Below, one piece after another: positions 24,061-33,171 of a stretch of 64,000 nt of DNA. Each line of letters starts with the position of its first letter. The first letter of the stretch is position 1. Source of the stretch: Extensimonas perlucida (GTDB lineage Bacteria > Pseudomonadota > Gammaproteobacteria > Burkholderiales > Burkholderiaceae_C); assembly GCF_007655255.1 (NCBI RefSeq), contig NZ_VMYE01000006.1, positions 109,962 to 173,961 of the forward strand, in the 5' to 3' direction. The notes below the pieces were generated by a model. It was not told where the DNA came from. It worked only from the letters and a program-made list of their open reading frames with translations, and searched no databases. The position numbers and the translations under genes are program-made.

Positions 24061-25422
24061 ATGATGGCGCCCATGCAGACTGAGAACCTTTCTTTTCGCA
24101 CCGCGCTGTGGCTGGCCGTGGCCTTGTCGCTGGGCGCGGCGGTGTCGCTGGGCATCACGCGCTTTGCCTATGCGCTGATGCTGCCGCCCATGCGCGCCGA
24201 CCTCGGCTGGTCTTACACGCTCGCAGGGGCCATGAACACTGCGAATGCGCTGGGTTACCTGCTGGGCGCGCTGGCCACGCCGCTTTTGCTGCGGCGCCTC
24301 GCGCCGGGCACGCTGCTGCTCGCGGGCAGCGTGCTGGCCACGCTGTTCATGGCGCTCAGCGGTTTTTTCGTCACGCCCGCGCCTTTGCTCGCGCAGCGCC
24401 TGCTCGCAGGGGTGGCGAGTGCGCTGGTGTTCGTGACGGGCGGGCTGCTGGCGGCGCGGCTGGGCAGCTTGCATGCGCGGCGCAGCGGTTTGCTGCTGGG
24501 GCTTTACTACGGCGGTGCGGGCTGGGGCATCAGCGCGTCGGCCTTGCTCGTGCCCGCAGTGCTGGCGCGCGCGCCAGGGCCGCATGCGTGGGCCTGGGCC
24601 TGGTGGGCGCTCGCGGGTGTGTGCGCGCTCGCCACGGCGCTGCTGCGCTGGCCTGCGCGCGTGCTGCGCGGCCTGGACGCAGCACCCGCGGCGGCCACTG
24701 GGGCCAGCGCGCCGCAGCCGCAGCAGATGCCTGCAGGCGCGCACGAACCGGCGTCCGCCGCGTCCGCCAGCCCGCAAGAACCGGTGTCCGCTGCGGCCGC
24801 CAGCCCGCAAGAACCGGCGTCCGCTACGGCCGCCGGGGGCGCGTCGGACGCGGCGCCGCTGCGCTGGCGGGCATTGGCGCCGGCGCTCGCGGGCTACACC
24901 TTGTTCGGCGTGGGCTACATAGGCTACATGACCTTCGTCGTCGCGCTGCTGCGCGAGCAGGGGGCGAGCGGGGCGGCGGTGACTGTGTTCTACGCTTTGC
25001 TCGGGCTCGCGGTGCTGCTGTCTTCGCGCATCTGGGCGGGCCTGCTCGACCGTGCCAAGGGCGGCGGGGCGCTTGCGCTGCTCAACGCGCTGCTGGGTGT
25101 GGCCACGGTGCTGCCGGCGCTCACGGCGTGGTGGCCCGTGGTGCTGGCTTCGGGCCTGCTGTTTGGCGGGGTGTTTTTGTCGGTCGTGGCTTCGACCACG
25201 GCGCTGGTGCGGCACAACCTGCCGCCAACGCGCTGGGCGCTGGGCATCAGCGCCTTCACGATCGTGTTTGCGGCGGGGCAGATCGTCGGGCCCACGGTGG
25301 TCGGCTGGATTGCCGACGGGCCCGGCGGCTTGGCGCGCGGCCTGGTGTTTTCGGCCTGCGCGCTGTGGCTTGGCGCGCTGCTCGCGGCACGCCAAAAGCC
25401 ACTGGGGCAAGTGCCTGCCTGA
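24061..25422 (+). CDS. YbfB/YjiJ-family MFS transporter
   Basis: Inner-membrane transporter of about 453 aa with twelve predicted helices. The N-terminal block SLGITRFAYALMLPPMRADLGWSYTLAGAMNTANALGYLLGA is typical of the YbfB/YjiJ group. Substrate unknown. The central cytoplasmic loop (about residues 219-262) is long, Ala/Pro-rich and built from an 11-residue tandem repeat (24745-24836). The start is uncertain: ATG at 24061, 24064 and 24073 are all in frame and none has a good ribosome binding site. The stop is 7 bases from the convergent GST stop. Confidence 0.87.
   Translation: MMAPMQTENLSFRTALWLAVALSLGAAVSLGITRFAYALMLPPMRADLGWSYTLAGAMNTANALGYLLGALATPLLLRRLAPGTLLLAGSVLATLFMALSGFFVTPAPLLAQRLLAGVASALVFVTGGLLAARLGSLHARRSGLLLGLYYGGAGWGISASALLVPAVLARAPGPHAWAWAWWALAGVCALATALLRWPARVLRGLDAAPAAATGASAPQPQQMPAGAHEPASAASASPQEPVSAAAASPQEPASATAAGGASDAAPLRWRALAPALAGYTLFGVGYIGYMTFVVALLREQGASGAAVTVFYALLGLAVLLSSRIWAGLLDRAKGGGALALLNALLGVATVLPALTAWWPVVLASGLLFGGVFLSVVASTTALVRHNLPPTRWALGISAFTIVFAAGQIVGPTVVGWIADGPGGLARGLVFSACALWLGALLAARQKPLGQVPA
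24745..24836 (+). repeat. 33-bp tandem repeat in the MFS loop
   Basis: Units at 24745-24777, 24778-24810 and a partial 24811-24836 each start GAACCGG(C/T)GTCCGC and encode EPASAASASPQ-like peptides. Two full units plus most of a third, in frame, so the loop length can vary by slippage without breaking the gene. Confidence 0.85.
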
Positions 25423-25428
25423 AGCAGC

Positions 25429-26037
25429 TTACTTCAGCAGCCCCTCGGCCTTGAGCGCGGCCTGCACGGCGGGGCGTGCGCCTACGCGGGCCTGGTAGGC
25501 CTGCAGGTTGGCGAAGCCGGAAATGTCGAACTTGACGAAGCCCGTCCAGCTCAACACGGTGAACAGGTAGCAGTCGGCCACGCTGAACTGCGCGCCGAGC
25601 AGGTAGTCCTTGCCCGCGAGTTCGCCGTTGACCCAGGCGAGGCGCTTTTGCAGCTGCTCGCGCACTTGCGCGCGGTATTCGTCGGGCACACCGGGTTTGA
25701 ACAGCGGGCCGAAGCTCTTGTGCAGCTCGCTCGAGATGAAGGACAGCCACTCTTGCAGACGGTAGCGCGGCATGGTGCCGTTGGCCGGCGCGAGGTTTTT
25801 GCCGGGCACCTGGTCGGCGATGTATTGCACGATGACGCCGACTTCGCGCAGGCGCTCGCCGTTGTCGAGCTCAAGCACGGGCACGTAGCCCAGCGGGTTG
25901 ATGGTGTAGAAGTCGGTGCCGTCCTGCAGTTTGTGGCTTTGCAGGCTGGTGAGCATGGGCGTGAACGGCAGGCCGGCCTCTTGCAGTGCGATGTGCGGGC
26001 ATAGCGAGCAGGCGCCGGGGCTGTAGTAAAGCTTCAT
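25429..26037 (-). CDS. gst: Glutathione S-transferase, beta class
   Basis: Cytosolic GST of 202 aa. Thioredoxin-fold N-domain MKLYYSPGACSLCPHIALQEAG with Cys10 of the bacterial beta class, NPLGYVPVLELDNG (cis-Pro) and the REVGVIVQYIAD glutathione site; helical C-domain with the N-capping block LLGAQFSVADCYLFTVLSW. Full length; the ATG at 26037 is preceded by AAGGAG. Likely detoxification role; monocistronic. Confidence 0.93.
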   Translation of the reverse strand: MKLYYSPGACSLCPHIALQEAGLPFTPMLTSLQSHKLQDGTDFYTINPLGYVPVLELDNGERLREVGVIVQYIADQVPGKNLAPANGTMPRYRLQEWLSFISSELHKSFGPLFKPGVPDEYRAQVREQLQKRLAWVNGELAGKDYLLGAQFSVADCYLFTVLSWTGFVKFDISGFANLQAYQARVGARPAVQAALKAEGLLK

Positions 26038-26151
26038 GAAGGGACTCCTTGATTGTGTGATTGAGGGGCTGCGATGTTATGCGGTTGGGCGAAACTCTGC
26101 TGGCGCGAGGTGTATGCACGGGGCAGCGTAGGCGCGCTGCGCAGTTTAATG

Positions 26152-26205
26152 AGAAATTGGGCTTTAGCGCTTATGTAGCAAGCGCTAGCAGCTACTATTT
26201 CAATA
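26152..26205. repeat. Family A palindromic repeat, intergenic copy
   Basis: GGGCTTTAGCGCTTATGTAG and CAAGCGCTAGCAGCTACTAT form the typical imperfect hairpin with AT-rich edges. It lies between gst and the oxidase gene. Comparable to the copy inside tlyA. Confidence 0.8.
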
Positions 26206-26223
26206 GTATTTCAGGCGCCGGCC

Positions 26224-27651
26224 TCACATGCTGAAAATTTTGCCGGGGTTCATGATGTTCTTCGGGTCGAGCGCGCGCTTGATGCTGCGCATGACCTCCA
26301 CCGCGCCGGCGCCGGCCTCGTCGAGCAAAAAGCCCATTTTGTGCAGGCCCACGCCGTGTTCGCCCGAGCAGGTACCGCCCATGCGCAGCGTGCGCGCGAC
26401 GAGCTTGTGGTTCAGGTCTTCGGCGATCACGCGCTCCTGCGGGACCTTGGGGTCGATCAGAAAGCCGACGTGGAAGTTGCCGTCGCCCACGTGGCCGACC
26501 AAAAAGTAGGGGATGCCGCTGGCTTCGACCTCGGCAATGGTTTCGAGGATGCAGTCCGCGAGCCGGCTGATGGGCACGCAGGTGTCGGTGTTGATGGGGC
26601 GCGCGCCGGGGCGCGACTGCAAGGCCGCAAACAGGGCGTTGTGGCGCGCCGACCACAGGCGCGTGCGCTCCTCGGGCGTGACGGCCCATTCGAAGTCCTG
26701 TCCGCCGAATTCGTGCGCGATGCCCTGCACGGTCTGCGCCTGCTCTTGGACGCTCGCGGGCGTGCCGTGGAATTCCATCAGCAGCAAGGGTTCTTCACGC
26801 AAAGTGAGCTTGCTGTAGCGGTTCAGGCAGGCGACGGATTGGGCGTCTATCAGTTCCACGCGCGCGATCGGCACGCCCAGCTGAATGGTCTGGATCACCG
26901 TGCGCACGGCGGCCTCCACGCTGGGGAAGGAGCAGATCGCGGCGGAAATGGCCTCGGGCAATGGGTACAGGCGCAGCGTGACTTCGGTGATCACGCCCAG
27001 CGTGCCTTCGCTGCCCACGTACAGGCGCGTGAGGTCGTAGCCGGCGCTGCTCTTTTTGGCGCGCGTGCCGGTGCGTATGACTTCGCCACTCGGCGTGACG
27101 ACCTGCAGCGCGAGCACGTTTTCGCGCATGGTGCCGTAGCGCACGGCGTTGGTGCCGCTTGCGCGCGTGGAGCACATGCCGCCTATGCTCGCATCGGCGC
27201 CGGGGTCTATGGGAAAGAACAGGCCCGTGTGCTTGACGGCTTCGTTGAGCGTCTTGCGCGAGATGCCCGGCTGCACCGTCACGGTGAGATCGTCGGCATC
27301 GATCGAAAGCACCTGGTTCATGCGGCTCACGTCCAGGCTGATGCCGCCTTGCACGGCAAGCAGGTGGCCTTCGAGCGAGGAGCCCGCGCCGTAAGGGATC
27401 ACAGGCACTTCGTGTTCGCTCGCGAGGCGCACGGTGTCGGCCACGTCCTGCGTGCTTTGCGCAAAGAGCACGGCGGCGGGCGGGGGGACGTCGAAGGCGG
27501 ATTCATCGCGCCCGTGCTGCTCGCGCACGGCCAGCGCGGTGGAGAGCTGCTCGGGGCCAAAGCGCGCGGCCAGCGCTTCGAGAAAGGCCGCAGGCACGGG
27601 GCGCTGGTGCACTTCGGGCAAGAGGTGGGCGATGGAGTTCGGGGCGTTCAT
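26224..27651 (-). CDS. FAD-linked oxidase (D-lactate dehydrogenase/glycolate oxidase GlcD-like)
   Basis: FAD-binding PCMH-type oxidoreductase of 475 aa, oxidising a 2-hydroxy acid such as D-lactate. FAD contacts: [48 protein letters not shown] and [18 protein letters not shown]. The C-terminal domain has HVGDGNFH and [11 protein letters not shown] (HG substrate/flavin motifs). The start at 27651 follows AAGGAG; the frame upstream is not conserved. No Fe-S partner (glcE/glcF) is adjacent, so a single-subunit D-lactate dehydrogenase is more likely. Confidence 0.88.
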   Translation of the reverse strand: MNAPNSIAHLLPEVHQRPVPAAFLEALAARFGPEQLSTALAVREQHGRDESAFDVPPPAAVLFAQSTQDVADTVRLASEHEVPVIPYGAGSSLEGHLLAVQGGISLDVSRMNQVLSIDADDLTVTVQPGISRKTLNEAVKHTGLFFPIDPGADASIGGMCSTRASGTNAVRYGTMRENVLALQVVTPSGEVIRTGTRAKKSSAGYDLTRLYVGSEGTLGVITEVTLRLYPLPEAISAAICSFPSVEAAVRTVIQTIQLGVPIARVELIDAQSVACLNRYSKLTLREEPLLLMEFHGTPASVQEQAQTVQGIAHEFGGQDFEWAVTPEERTRLWSARHNALFAALQSRPGARPINTDTCVPISRLADCILETIAEVEASGIPYFLVGHVGDGNFHVGFLIDPKVPQERVIAEDLNHKLVARTLRMGGTCSGEHGVGLHKMGFLLDEAGAGAVEVMRSIKRALDPKNIMNPGKIFSM

Positions 27652-27749
27652 GGCGTGTCTCCTTTTCGGGGTTGATGACGGCAAGCGCACAGATTACATC
27701 AGTGGCGCGGGGCGTGTTGGATGGGTTTTTGGCGGCGCATACAGCATGC

Positions 27750-27763
27750 GTTTCACGTGAAAC
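27750..27763. promoter_or_regulatory. parS centromere site 1
   Basis: GTTTCACGTGAAAC, a perfect match to the 14-bp core of the universal bacterial parS site bound by ParB, in the gap between the oxidase gene and mnmG. Confidence 0.93.
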
Positions 27764-27917
27764 CAAGGCCAATCCCCACGCTACGACCATGCAAAGGTGG
27801 GAAAATCGCGGCCCGGTTGCGAAAGCGGCATTTGCACCCATTTACCGCCGCTGTCTCGCTTCCTTCTCAAGAATTGACGGGCCGCTTTTCATTTTGCTTT
27901 GGCCTCGGAGTGTTTGC

Positions 27918-29918
27918 ATGTTGTACCCCCAGGAATTTGATGTGATCGTCGTCGGCGGTGGCCACGCGGGCACCGAGGCCGCGCTGGCCGCGGCGCGCAT
28001 GGGCTGCCAGACGCTGCTGCTCACGCACAACATCGAGACGCTCGGGCAGATGAGCTGCAACCCCAGCATAGGCGGCATAGGCAAGGGCCATCTCGTGAAA
28101 GAGGTCGATGCGCTCGGCGGCGCGATGGCCCTGGCCACTGACGAGGCGGGCATACAGTTTCGCATCCTCAATGCGAGCAAGGGGCCGGCCGTGCGTGCCA
28201 CGCGCGCGCAGGCCGACCGCGTGCTCTACAAGGCAGCGATACGCCGCCGTCTCGAAAACCAGCCGAACCTTTGGCTGTTCCAGCAGGCCGTCGATGACCT
28301 GATGCTCGAAGGCGATCGCGTGGTCGGCGCGGTGACGCAGGTGGGCATACGCTTTCGCGGGCGCACCGTGGTGCTCACGGCGGGCACCTTTCTCGACGGG
28401 CGCATCCACGTGGGGCTGGACAACTACCCCGCGGGCCGCGCGGGCGATCCGCCTGCGCTGCGGCTGTCGGCGCGGCTCAAGGAGCTGCAGCTGCCGCAAG
28501 GGCGCCTCAAAACCGGCACGCCGCCGCGCATCGACGGGCGCACGATAGACTTTTCGCAGTGCGAGGAGCAGCCCGGCGACGGCATGCCAGGCGGCGTTGG
28601 CGAGGACAAGCCCGTGCCGGTGTTCAGCTTCATGGGCCGGCCCGAGATGCACCCGCGCCAGTTGCCGTGCTGGATCACGCGCACCACGGCGCGCACGCAC
28701 GAGATCATCCGCAGCGGCTTCGATCGCAGCCCCATGTTCATGGGCAAGATCGAGGGCGTGGGCCCGCGCTACTGTCCGAGCGTGGAGGACAAGATCAACC
28801 GCTTTGCAGACAAGGAAAGCCACCAGATCTTCCTCGAGCCCGAGGGCCTGAGCACGCACGAGTTTTACCCCAACGGCATCAGCACCAGCCTGCCGTTCGA
28901 CATCCAGCTCGCGATGGTGCGCAGCATGCCGGGGCTGGAAAACGCGCACATTTTGCGCCCCGGCTACGCGATCGAGTACGACTACTTCGACCCGCGCGCA
29001 CTGCAGAGCAACTTCGAGACGCGCCAGATCCGCGGGCTGTTCTTCGCGGGGCAGATCAACGGCACCACGGGCTACGAAGAAGCGGCCGCGCAAGGGCTGT
29101 TTGCGGGCATCAATGCGGCCCTGCAGGTCCAGGGCGCGGCGCCTTGGCTGCCGGGGCGCGATGAGGCCTACCTGGGCGTGCTCGTCGATGACCTGATCAC
29201 CAAGGGCGTGACCGAGCCCTACCGCATGTTCACGAGCCGCGCGGAGTTTCGCCTGCAGCTGCGTGAAGACAACGCCGACATGCGCCTGACCGAAGCAGGC
29301 CGGCGCATGGGCCTGGTCGATGACGCGCGCTGGGACGCGTTTTGCCGCAAGCGCGACGCCGTGGCACGTGAAACGGAACGCCTGAAATCCACCTGGGTCA
29401 ACCCGCGCGTGCTGCCGGCCGAAGAATCGGAGCGCGTGCTCGGCAAGGCGATAGAGCGCGAATACAACCTGTTCGAGCTGCTGCGCCGCCCGAACGTGGG
29501 CTACGAGGCCCTGATGTCGCTCGATGGCGGCAAGTACGCGAGCAGCGAGGTTTCACGTGAAACGCTGGGCGAGCTGAGCGCGCCCGTGATCGAGCAGGTC
29601 GAAATCGCCGCGAAGTACGCAGGCTACATCGACCGGCAAAAAACCGAAGTCGAGCGTGCCGCGTACTTCGAGAAGCTGCGCCTGCCCGCCGACATCGACT
29701 ACATGCAGGTCAGCGCGCTGAGCTTCGAGGCGCGTCAGGCGCTGATGCGCCACCGGCCCGAGACCCTGGGCATGGCTTCGCGTATCACGGGCATCACACC
29801 CGCGGCGATTTCGCTGCTGCTCGTGCATCTCAAAAAAGGCGGGTTCAAAGGCTTTGCTGCCGAGGCGCGCGCGACTGGGGACGAAGCAGAAACCGCATCG
29901 AACGGGCAGGCCGCATGA
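27918..29918 (+). CDS. mnmG: tRNA uridine-5-carboxymethylaminomethyl modification enzyme MnmG (GidA)
   Basis: FAD protein, 666 aa, that with MnmE builds the cmnm5 group on wobble uridine 34 of tRNAs. Start at 27918 ([22 protein letters not shown] carries the FAD GxGxxGxE motif); the frame is open to 27672 but upstream residues are not conserved. Other signatures: [60 protein letters not shown] and C-terminal helical YMQVSALS, with [17 protein letters not shown] at the end. A perfect parS lies inside the gene. rsmG overlaps it by ATGA, the classical gidAB arrangement. Confidence 0.97.
   Translation: MLYPQEFDVIVVGGGHAGTEAALAAARMGCQTLLLTHNIETLGQMSCNPSIGGIGKGHLVKEVDALGGAMALATDEAGIQFRILNASKGPAVRATRAQADRVLYKAAIRRRLENQPNLWLFQQAVDDLMLEGDRVVGAVTQVGIRFRGRTVVLTAGTFLDGRIHVGLDNYPAGRAGDPPALRLSARLKELQLPQGRLKTGTPPRIDGRTIDFSQCEEQPGDGMPGGVGEDKPVPVFSFMGRPEMHPRQLPCWITRTTARTHEIIRSGFDRSPMFMGKIEGVGPRYCPSVEDKINRFADKESHQIFLEPEGLSTHEFYPNGISTSLPFDIQLAMVRSMPGLENAHILRPGYAIEYDYFDPRALQSNFETRQIRGLFFAGQINGTTGYEEAAAQGLFAGINAALQVQGAAPWLPGRDEAYLGVLVDDLITKGVTEPYRMFTSRAEFRLQLREDNADMRLTEAGRRMGLVDDARWDAFCRKRDAVARETERLKSTWVNPRVLPAEESERVLGKAIEREYNLFELLRRPNVGYEALMSLDGGKYASSEVSRETLGELSAPVIEQVEIAAKYAGYIDRQKTEVERAAYFEKLRLPADIDYMQVSALSFEARQALMRHRPETLGMASRITGITPAAISLLLVHLKKGGFKGFAAEARATGDEAETASNGQAA
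29550..29563. promoter_or_regulatory. parS centromere site 2 (inside mnmG)
   Basis: Second perfect GTTTCACGTGAAAC, read as codons of the mnmG segment EVSRETL. A two-mismatch relative (GTGGCACGTGAAAC) lies at 29361-29374. Confidence 0.93.
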
Positions 29919-30610
29919 GCGCGCCGGCGCGCGCGGACCTGCGCGAAGCGCTGCTGGCGGGCGCGGCAACTTTGCAGCTTGATCTCGGCGCGGCGCAAGT
30001 CGATCAGCTGCTGGCCTACCTCGATCTGCTGCAAAAGTGGAACAAGGTTTATAACCTCACCGCGGTGCGCGATCCGGCAGAGATGCTCACGCACCACCTG
30101 CTCGACAGCTTGGCCGTGATCCGGCCGCTGCGCCAGCACACGCAAGGCCGCGCCGCGCGCTTGCTCGACGTGGGCTCGGGCGGCGGTCTGCCGGGCGTGG
30201 TCGTGGCGATCTGTTGCCCCGAAATCGACGTGACTTGCGTGGATACCGTGGCGAAAAAAGCCGCGTTCGTCCAGCAGGTGGCGGTGAGCCTGCGGCTTGC
30301 GAACCTGCACGGCCTGCACGCGCGCGTGGAATCCCTGCAGGCAGAGCAGGGCGGCGGCTACGACGTGGTGTGCGCGCGCGCCTTTGCGAGCCTGGCCGAC
30401 TTCGTGCAGTGGTCGCGCGCGGCGCTGGGGCCAGGCAGTGTGTGGCTGGCCATGAAGGGCAAGCACCCGGCAGACGAAATCGCCACGCTGCCACCCTGGG
30501 CTGAGGTGTTTCACGTGGAACCGCTGCAGGTGCCGGGGTTGCATGCCGAGCGCTGCATCGTCTGGCTGCGCGAGCGTGCGCAGGTCGCGGGCATAAACCC
30601 GGCTTGTTAG
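29915..30610 (+). CDS. rsmG: 16S rRNA (guanine-527-N7)-methyltransferase RsmG (GidB)
   Basis: Methylates G527 in the 530 loop of 16S rRNA; loss gives low-level streptomycin resistance in many bacteria. 231 aa. Family blocks: [48 protein letters not shown] (SAM), [14 protein letters not shown] and [18 protein letters not shown] overlaps the mnmG stop by four bases, indicating translational coupling. The 3' part contains a near-perfect parS (30508-30521). Confidence 0.96.
   Translation: MSAPARADLREALLAGAATLQLDLGAAQVDQLLAYLDLLQKWNKVYNLTAVRDPAEMLTHHLLDSLAVIRPLRQHTQGRAARLLDVGSGGGLPGVVVAICCPEIDVTCVDTVAKKAAFVQQVAVSLRLANLHGLHARVESLQAEQGGGYDVVCARAFASLADFVQWSRAALGPGSVWLAMKGKHPADEIATLPPWAEVFHVEPLQVPGLHAERCIVWLRERAQVAGINPAC
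30508..30521. promoter_or_regulatory. parS-like site 3 (inside rsmG)
   Basis: GTTTCACGTGGAAC, one mismatch to the parS core, near the end of rsmG and about 130 bases ahead of parA. Confidence 0.8.
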
Positions 30611-30651
30611 ACTTCAGCCCCCGCAAGCATTTCCAGCCGCAGACCGACGCC

Positions 30652-31422
30652 ATGGCCCACATTTTTTGCATCGCAAACCAGAAAGGCGGGGTGGGCAAGA
30701 CCACCACCACCGTGAACCTGGCCGCCGGCCTGGCCCAGATCGGCCAACGCGTGCTCCTGGTCGATCTGGACCCGCAGGGCAACGCCACCATGGGCTCGGG
30801 CGTGGACAAGCGCGGCCTCAAGCTGTCGGTCTATGAGGTGCTGCTCGAATCCGCCGGCGTGCGCGAGGCGGTGCAGCGCGCCCCTGCGGCGGGCTACGAC
30901 GTGCTCGGCGCGAACCGCGAACTTGCGGGCGCCGAGGTGGAACTCGTCGCGCTTGCGCAGCGCGAACGCCGCCTCAAGGCCGCGCTCGCGCAGGTGGCGC
31001 AAGATTACGACTTCGTGCTCATCGACTGCCCCCCGTCGCTGGGCCTGCTCACGCTCAACGGCCTGTGCGCCGCGCACGGTGTGATCGTGCCCATGCAATG
31101 CGAATACTTCGCGCTCGAAGGGCTCAGCGACTTGGTCAACACCATCAAACAGGTGCACGCCAAGCTCAATCCCGACCTGCAGATCATCGGCATTCTGCGC
31201 GTGATGTTCGACCCGCGCATCACCTTGCAGCAGCAGGTCAGCGAGCAGCTCAAAGGGCATTTTGGCGACAAGGTGTTCGACACCGTGATCCCGCGCAACG
31301 TGCGCCTGGCCGAGGCACCGAGCTACGGCCAGCCCGGCGTGGTGTTCGACCCCGCGGCCAAGGGCAGCCAGGCATTCGTCGCATTTGCGAGCGAGATGGT
31401 CGCGCGCGTGCAGCGCCTGTGA
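30652..31422 (+). CDS. parA: Chromosome partitioning ATPase ParA (Soj)
   Basis: Walker-type ATPase of 256 aa that forms the nucleoid-bound gradient pulling ParB-parS complexes. Deviant Walker A KGGVGKTT at residues 11-18, with the signature first lysine, then VLLVDLDPQGNATMG (A') and VLIDCPPSLGLLTLN (Walker B). The C-terminal FDTVIPRNVRLAEAPSYGQPG is diagnostic for the chromosomal Soj group. Start at 30652; the 48 bases upstream in frame are not conserved. A hydrolase gene and a repeat separate it from parB. Confidence 0.97.
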   Translation: MAHIFCIANQKGGVGKTTTTVNLAAGLAQIGQRVLLVDLDPQGNATMGSGVDKRGLKLSVYEVLLESAGVREAVQRAPAAGYDVLGANRELAGAEVELVALAQRERRLKAALAQVAQDYDFVLIDCPPSLGLLTLNGLCAAHGVIVPMQCEYFALEGLSDLVNTIKQVHAKLNPDLQIIGILRVMFDPRITLQQQVSEQLKGHFGDKVFDTVIPRNVRLAEAPSYGQPGVVFDPAAKGSQAFVAFASEMVARVQRL

Positions 31423-31449
31423 CCCGCCGGGCTATCAGAAATCACAACG

Positions 31450-31496
31450 AAATTGGCCTCCAGCCCTTATCCATCAAGCGCTGGCGGCTATTGAAG
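31450..31496. repeat. Family A palindromic repeat between parA and the hydrolase gene
   Basis: AATTGGCCTCCAGCCCTTAT, CCATCAAGCGCTGGCGGCTA. The same CTTATCCATCAAGCGCT core is present in the tlyA copy. It ends directly at the start codon of the next gene, so it supplies that gene's leader. Confidence 0.7.
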
Positions 31497-32039
31497 ATGA
31501 AGCAATCTCCGCATATCCTGCTGCTGCCGGGCTGGCAAGGCTCGGGGGACGATCACTGGCAAAGCCACTGGGAGCGGAGCTACGGCTACCAGCGCGTGCA
31601 GCAGCACGACTGGCAGCGCCCCTTGCGCGGCGACTGGACGGCGCGGCTCGAAGAATGCGTGCTGGATGCGCCCGCGCCGGTGGTGTTGGTGGCGCACAGT
31701 CTGGGCTGCATCCTCACGGCCTGGTGGGCCGCGCATTCGCGCCACACGGTGCGCGTGCAGGCGGCGCTGCTCGTCGCCCCGGGCGACGTGGAGCAGCCCG
31801 AACTTGCCGCGCAGCTGCCCGGCTGGGCGCCGATGGCGCGCAAGCCTTTGCCTTTCACCAGCTGGCTCGTGGCCAGCCGCGACGACCCCTATTGCAGCTT
31901 TGCGCGCGCGCAGGCGCTCGCAGCCGACTGGGGCGCGCGCCTGATCGACCACGGCGCCTGCGGCCACATCAACGCTGAATCCGGGCTGGGAGCCTGGCCC
32001 GCGGGCAAGGCCTTGCTCGATTCTTTACTGGCGGTCTGA
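31497..32039 (+). CDS. RBBP9/YdeN-type alpha/beta hydrolase
   Basis: Small serine hydrolase of 180 aa. Starts ILLLPGWQGSGDDHWQSHW, the RBBP9/YdeN family signature. The nucleophile elbow is VVLVAHSLGC (Ser in GHSLG-like AHSLG), the acid is near SRDDPYC and the base in the terminal GACGHINAESGLG. Substrate unknown. Located between parA and parB, 15 bases before parB, so cotranscribed with the partition genes; a role in partition is not implied. Confidence 0.85.
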   Translation: MKQSPHILLLPGWQGSGDDHWQSHWERSYGYQRVQQHDWQRPLRGDWTARLEECVLDAPAPVVLVAHSLGCILTAWWAAHSRHTVRVQAALLVAPGDVEQPELAAQLPGWAPMARKPLPFTSWLVASRDDPYCSFARAQALAADWGARLIDHGACGHINAESGLGAWPAGKALLDSLLAV

Positions 32040-32054
32040 AGAACTATTTCCACC

Positions 32055-33071
32055 ATGGTCACGAAAAAACCCAAAGGACTGGGCCGCGGCCTCGAGGCGC
32101 TGCTCGGCCCCGCGCTCGGCGAAGCGCCCCAAGAAGCCGCCGGCCAGCCCGCGAGCCTGCCGCTGGCCGCGCTGCTGCCCGGCGCCTACCAGCCGCGCAC
32201 GCGCATGGACGAAGGCGCGCTCTACGAGCTGGCCGAGAGCATCCGCGCGCAGGGCGTGATGCAGCCGGTGCTCGTGCGCCCGCTGGCCGATGCACGCGCG
32301 CAAGAGCGCCTTGCCGCGCAGCGCAGCGCCGCCGGCGCGATGGCGGCTACCAATGTTGGTATGGCTGACGGCGCAGGGCAGGGCGCAGCCGCGCCGCAGG
32401 CCGAGGTGACGGGCTCTTACAGCGGCCCCTGGTACGAAATCATCGCGGGCGAGCGGCGCGTGCGCGCTGCGCGCATCGCGGGCCTGGATGCAGTGCCCGT
32501 GCTCGTGCGCGACGTGCCCGACGAAGCCGCGGCGGTGATGGCGTTGATCGAAAACATCCAGCGCGAAGACCTGAACCCGCTCGAAGAGGCGCAGGGCCTC
32601 GCGCGCCTGGTGAGCGAATTCGGCCTCACGCACGAGCAGGCCGCGCAGGCCGTGGGGCGCTCGCGCAGCGCCGCGAGCAACCTGCTGCGCCTGCTCAACC
32701 TCGCCGAGCCCGTGCAAACCCTGCTCATGGCCGGCGACATCGACATGGGCCACGCGCGCGCGCTGCTCGCGCTCGACCGCGCCACGCAAATCACCGCGGG
32801 CCACCAGATCGCCGCAAAAAAGCTCTCGGTGCGCGAGGCCGAGGCGCTCGTGAAAAAGCTGGCCACTGCCGCCGACGCCACCCCGGCCGCAACGCGCGCG
32901 CCGCAAAAATCGGGCGACTGGTTGCACGTGGAACAAGAGCTGTCCGACCTGCTCATGGCCACGGTGACGATACGCCTCAAAAAACGCGCCGCGGGCGAAC
33001 TCGCGATTTCCTTCGGCTCGCTCGACGCGCTCGACGGCTTGCTAGAGCGCCTGCGCGGCGGGCAGGGCTGA
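32055..33071 (+). CDS. parB: Chromosome partitioning protein ParB (Spo0J)
   Basis: parS-binding CTP-switch protein, 338 aa. N-terminus KKPKGLGRGLEALLGP contains the ParA-stimulating peptide. The CTPase/N-engagement boxes are LLPGAYQPRTRMDEGALYELAESIRAQGVMQPVLVRP and YEIIAGERRVRAARIAGL (GERR motif), followed by ALIENIQREDLNPLEEAQ and the HTH LTHEQAAQAVGRSRSAASNLLRLLNL; then a C-terminal dimer domain. Between the two N-terminal boxes there is an insert of about 40 Ala/Gly/Gln-rich residues (roughly 77-122). A degenerate parS-like sequence lies inside the gene at 32921-32934. Confidence 0.96.
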   Translation: MVTKKPKGLGRGLEALLGPALGEAPQEAAGQPASLPLAALLPGAYQPRTRMDEGALYELAESIRAQGVMQPVLVRPLADARAQERLAAQRSAAGAMAATNVGMADGAGQGAAAPQAEVTGSYSGPWYEIIAGERRVRAARIAGLDAVPVLVRDVPDEAAAVMALIENIQREDLNPLEEAQGLARLVSEFGLTHEQAAQAVGRSRSAASNLLRLLNLAEPVQTLLMAGDIDMGHARALLALDRATQITAGHQIAAKKLSVREAEALVKKLATAADATPAATRAPQKSGDWLHVEQELSDLLMATVTIRLKKRAAGELAISFGSLDALDGLLERLRGGQG

Positions 33072-33171
33072 GAGGCGGAGCAACGCGAGCCCCAGGCGTT
33101 CCGCCCCGCGCCTCAACCTTCCGCTGCTAGCTGCCGCCGCGCATCCGCGTTTCGCCACCGCAACCCCCACC

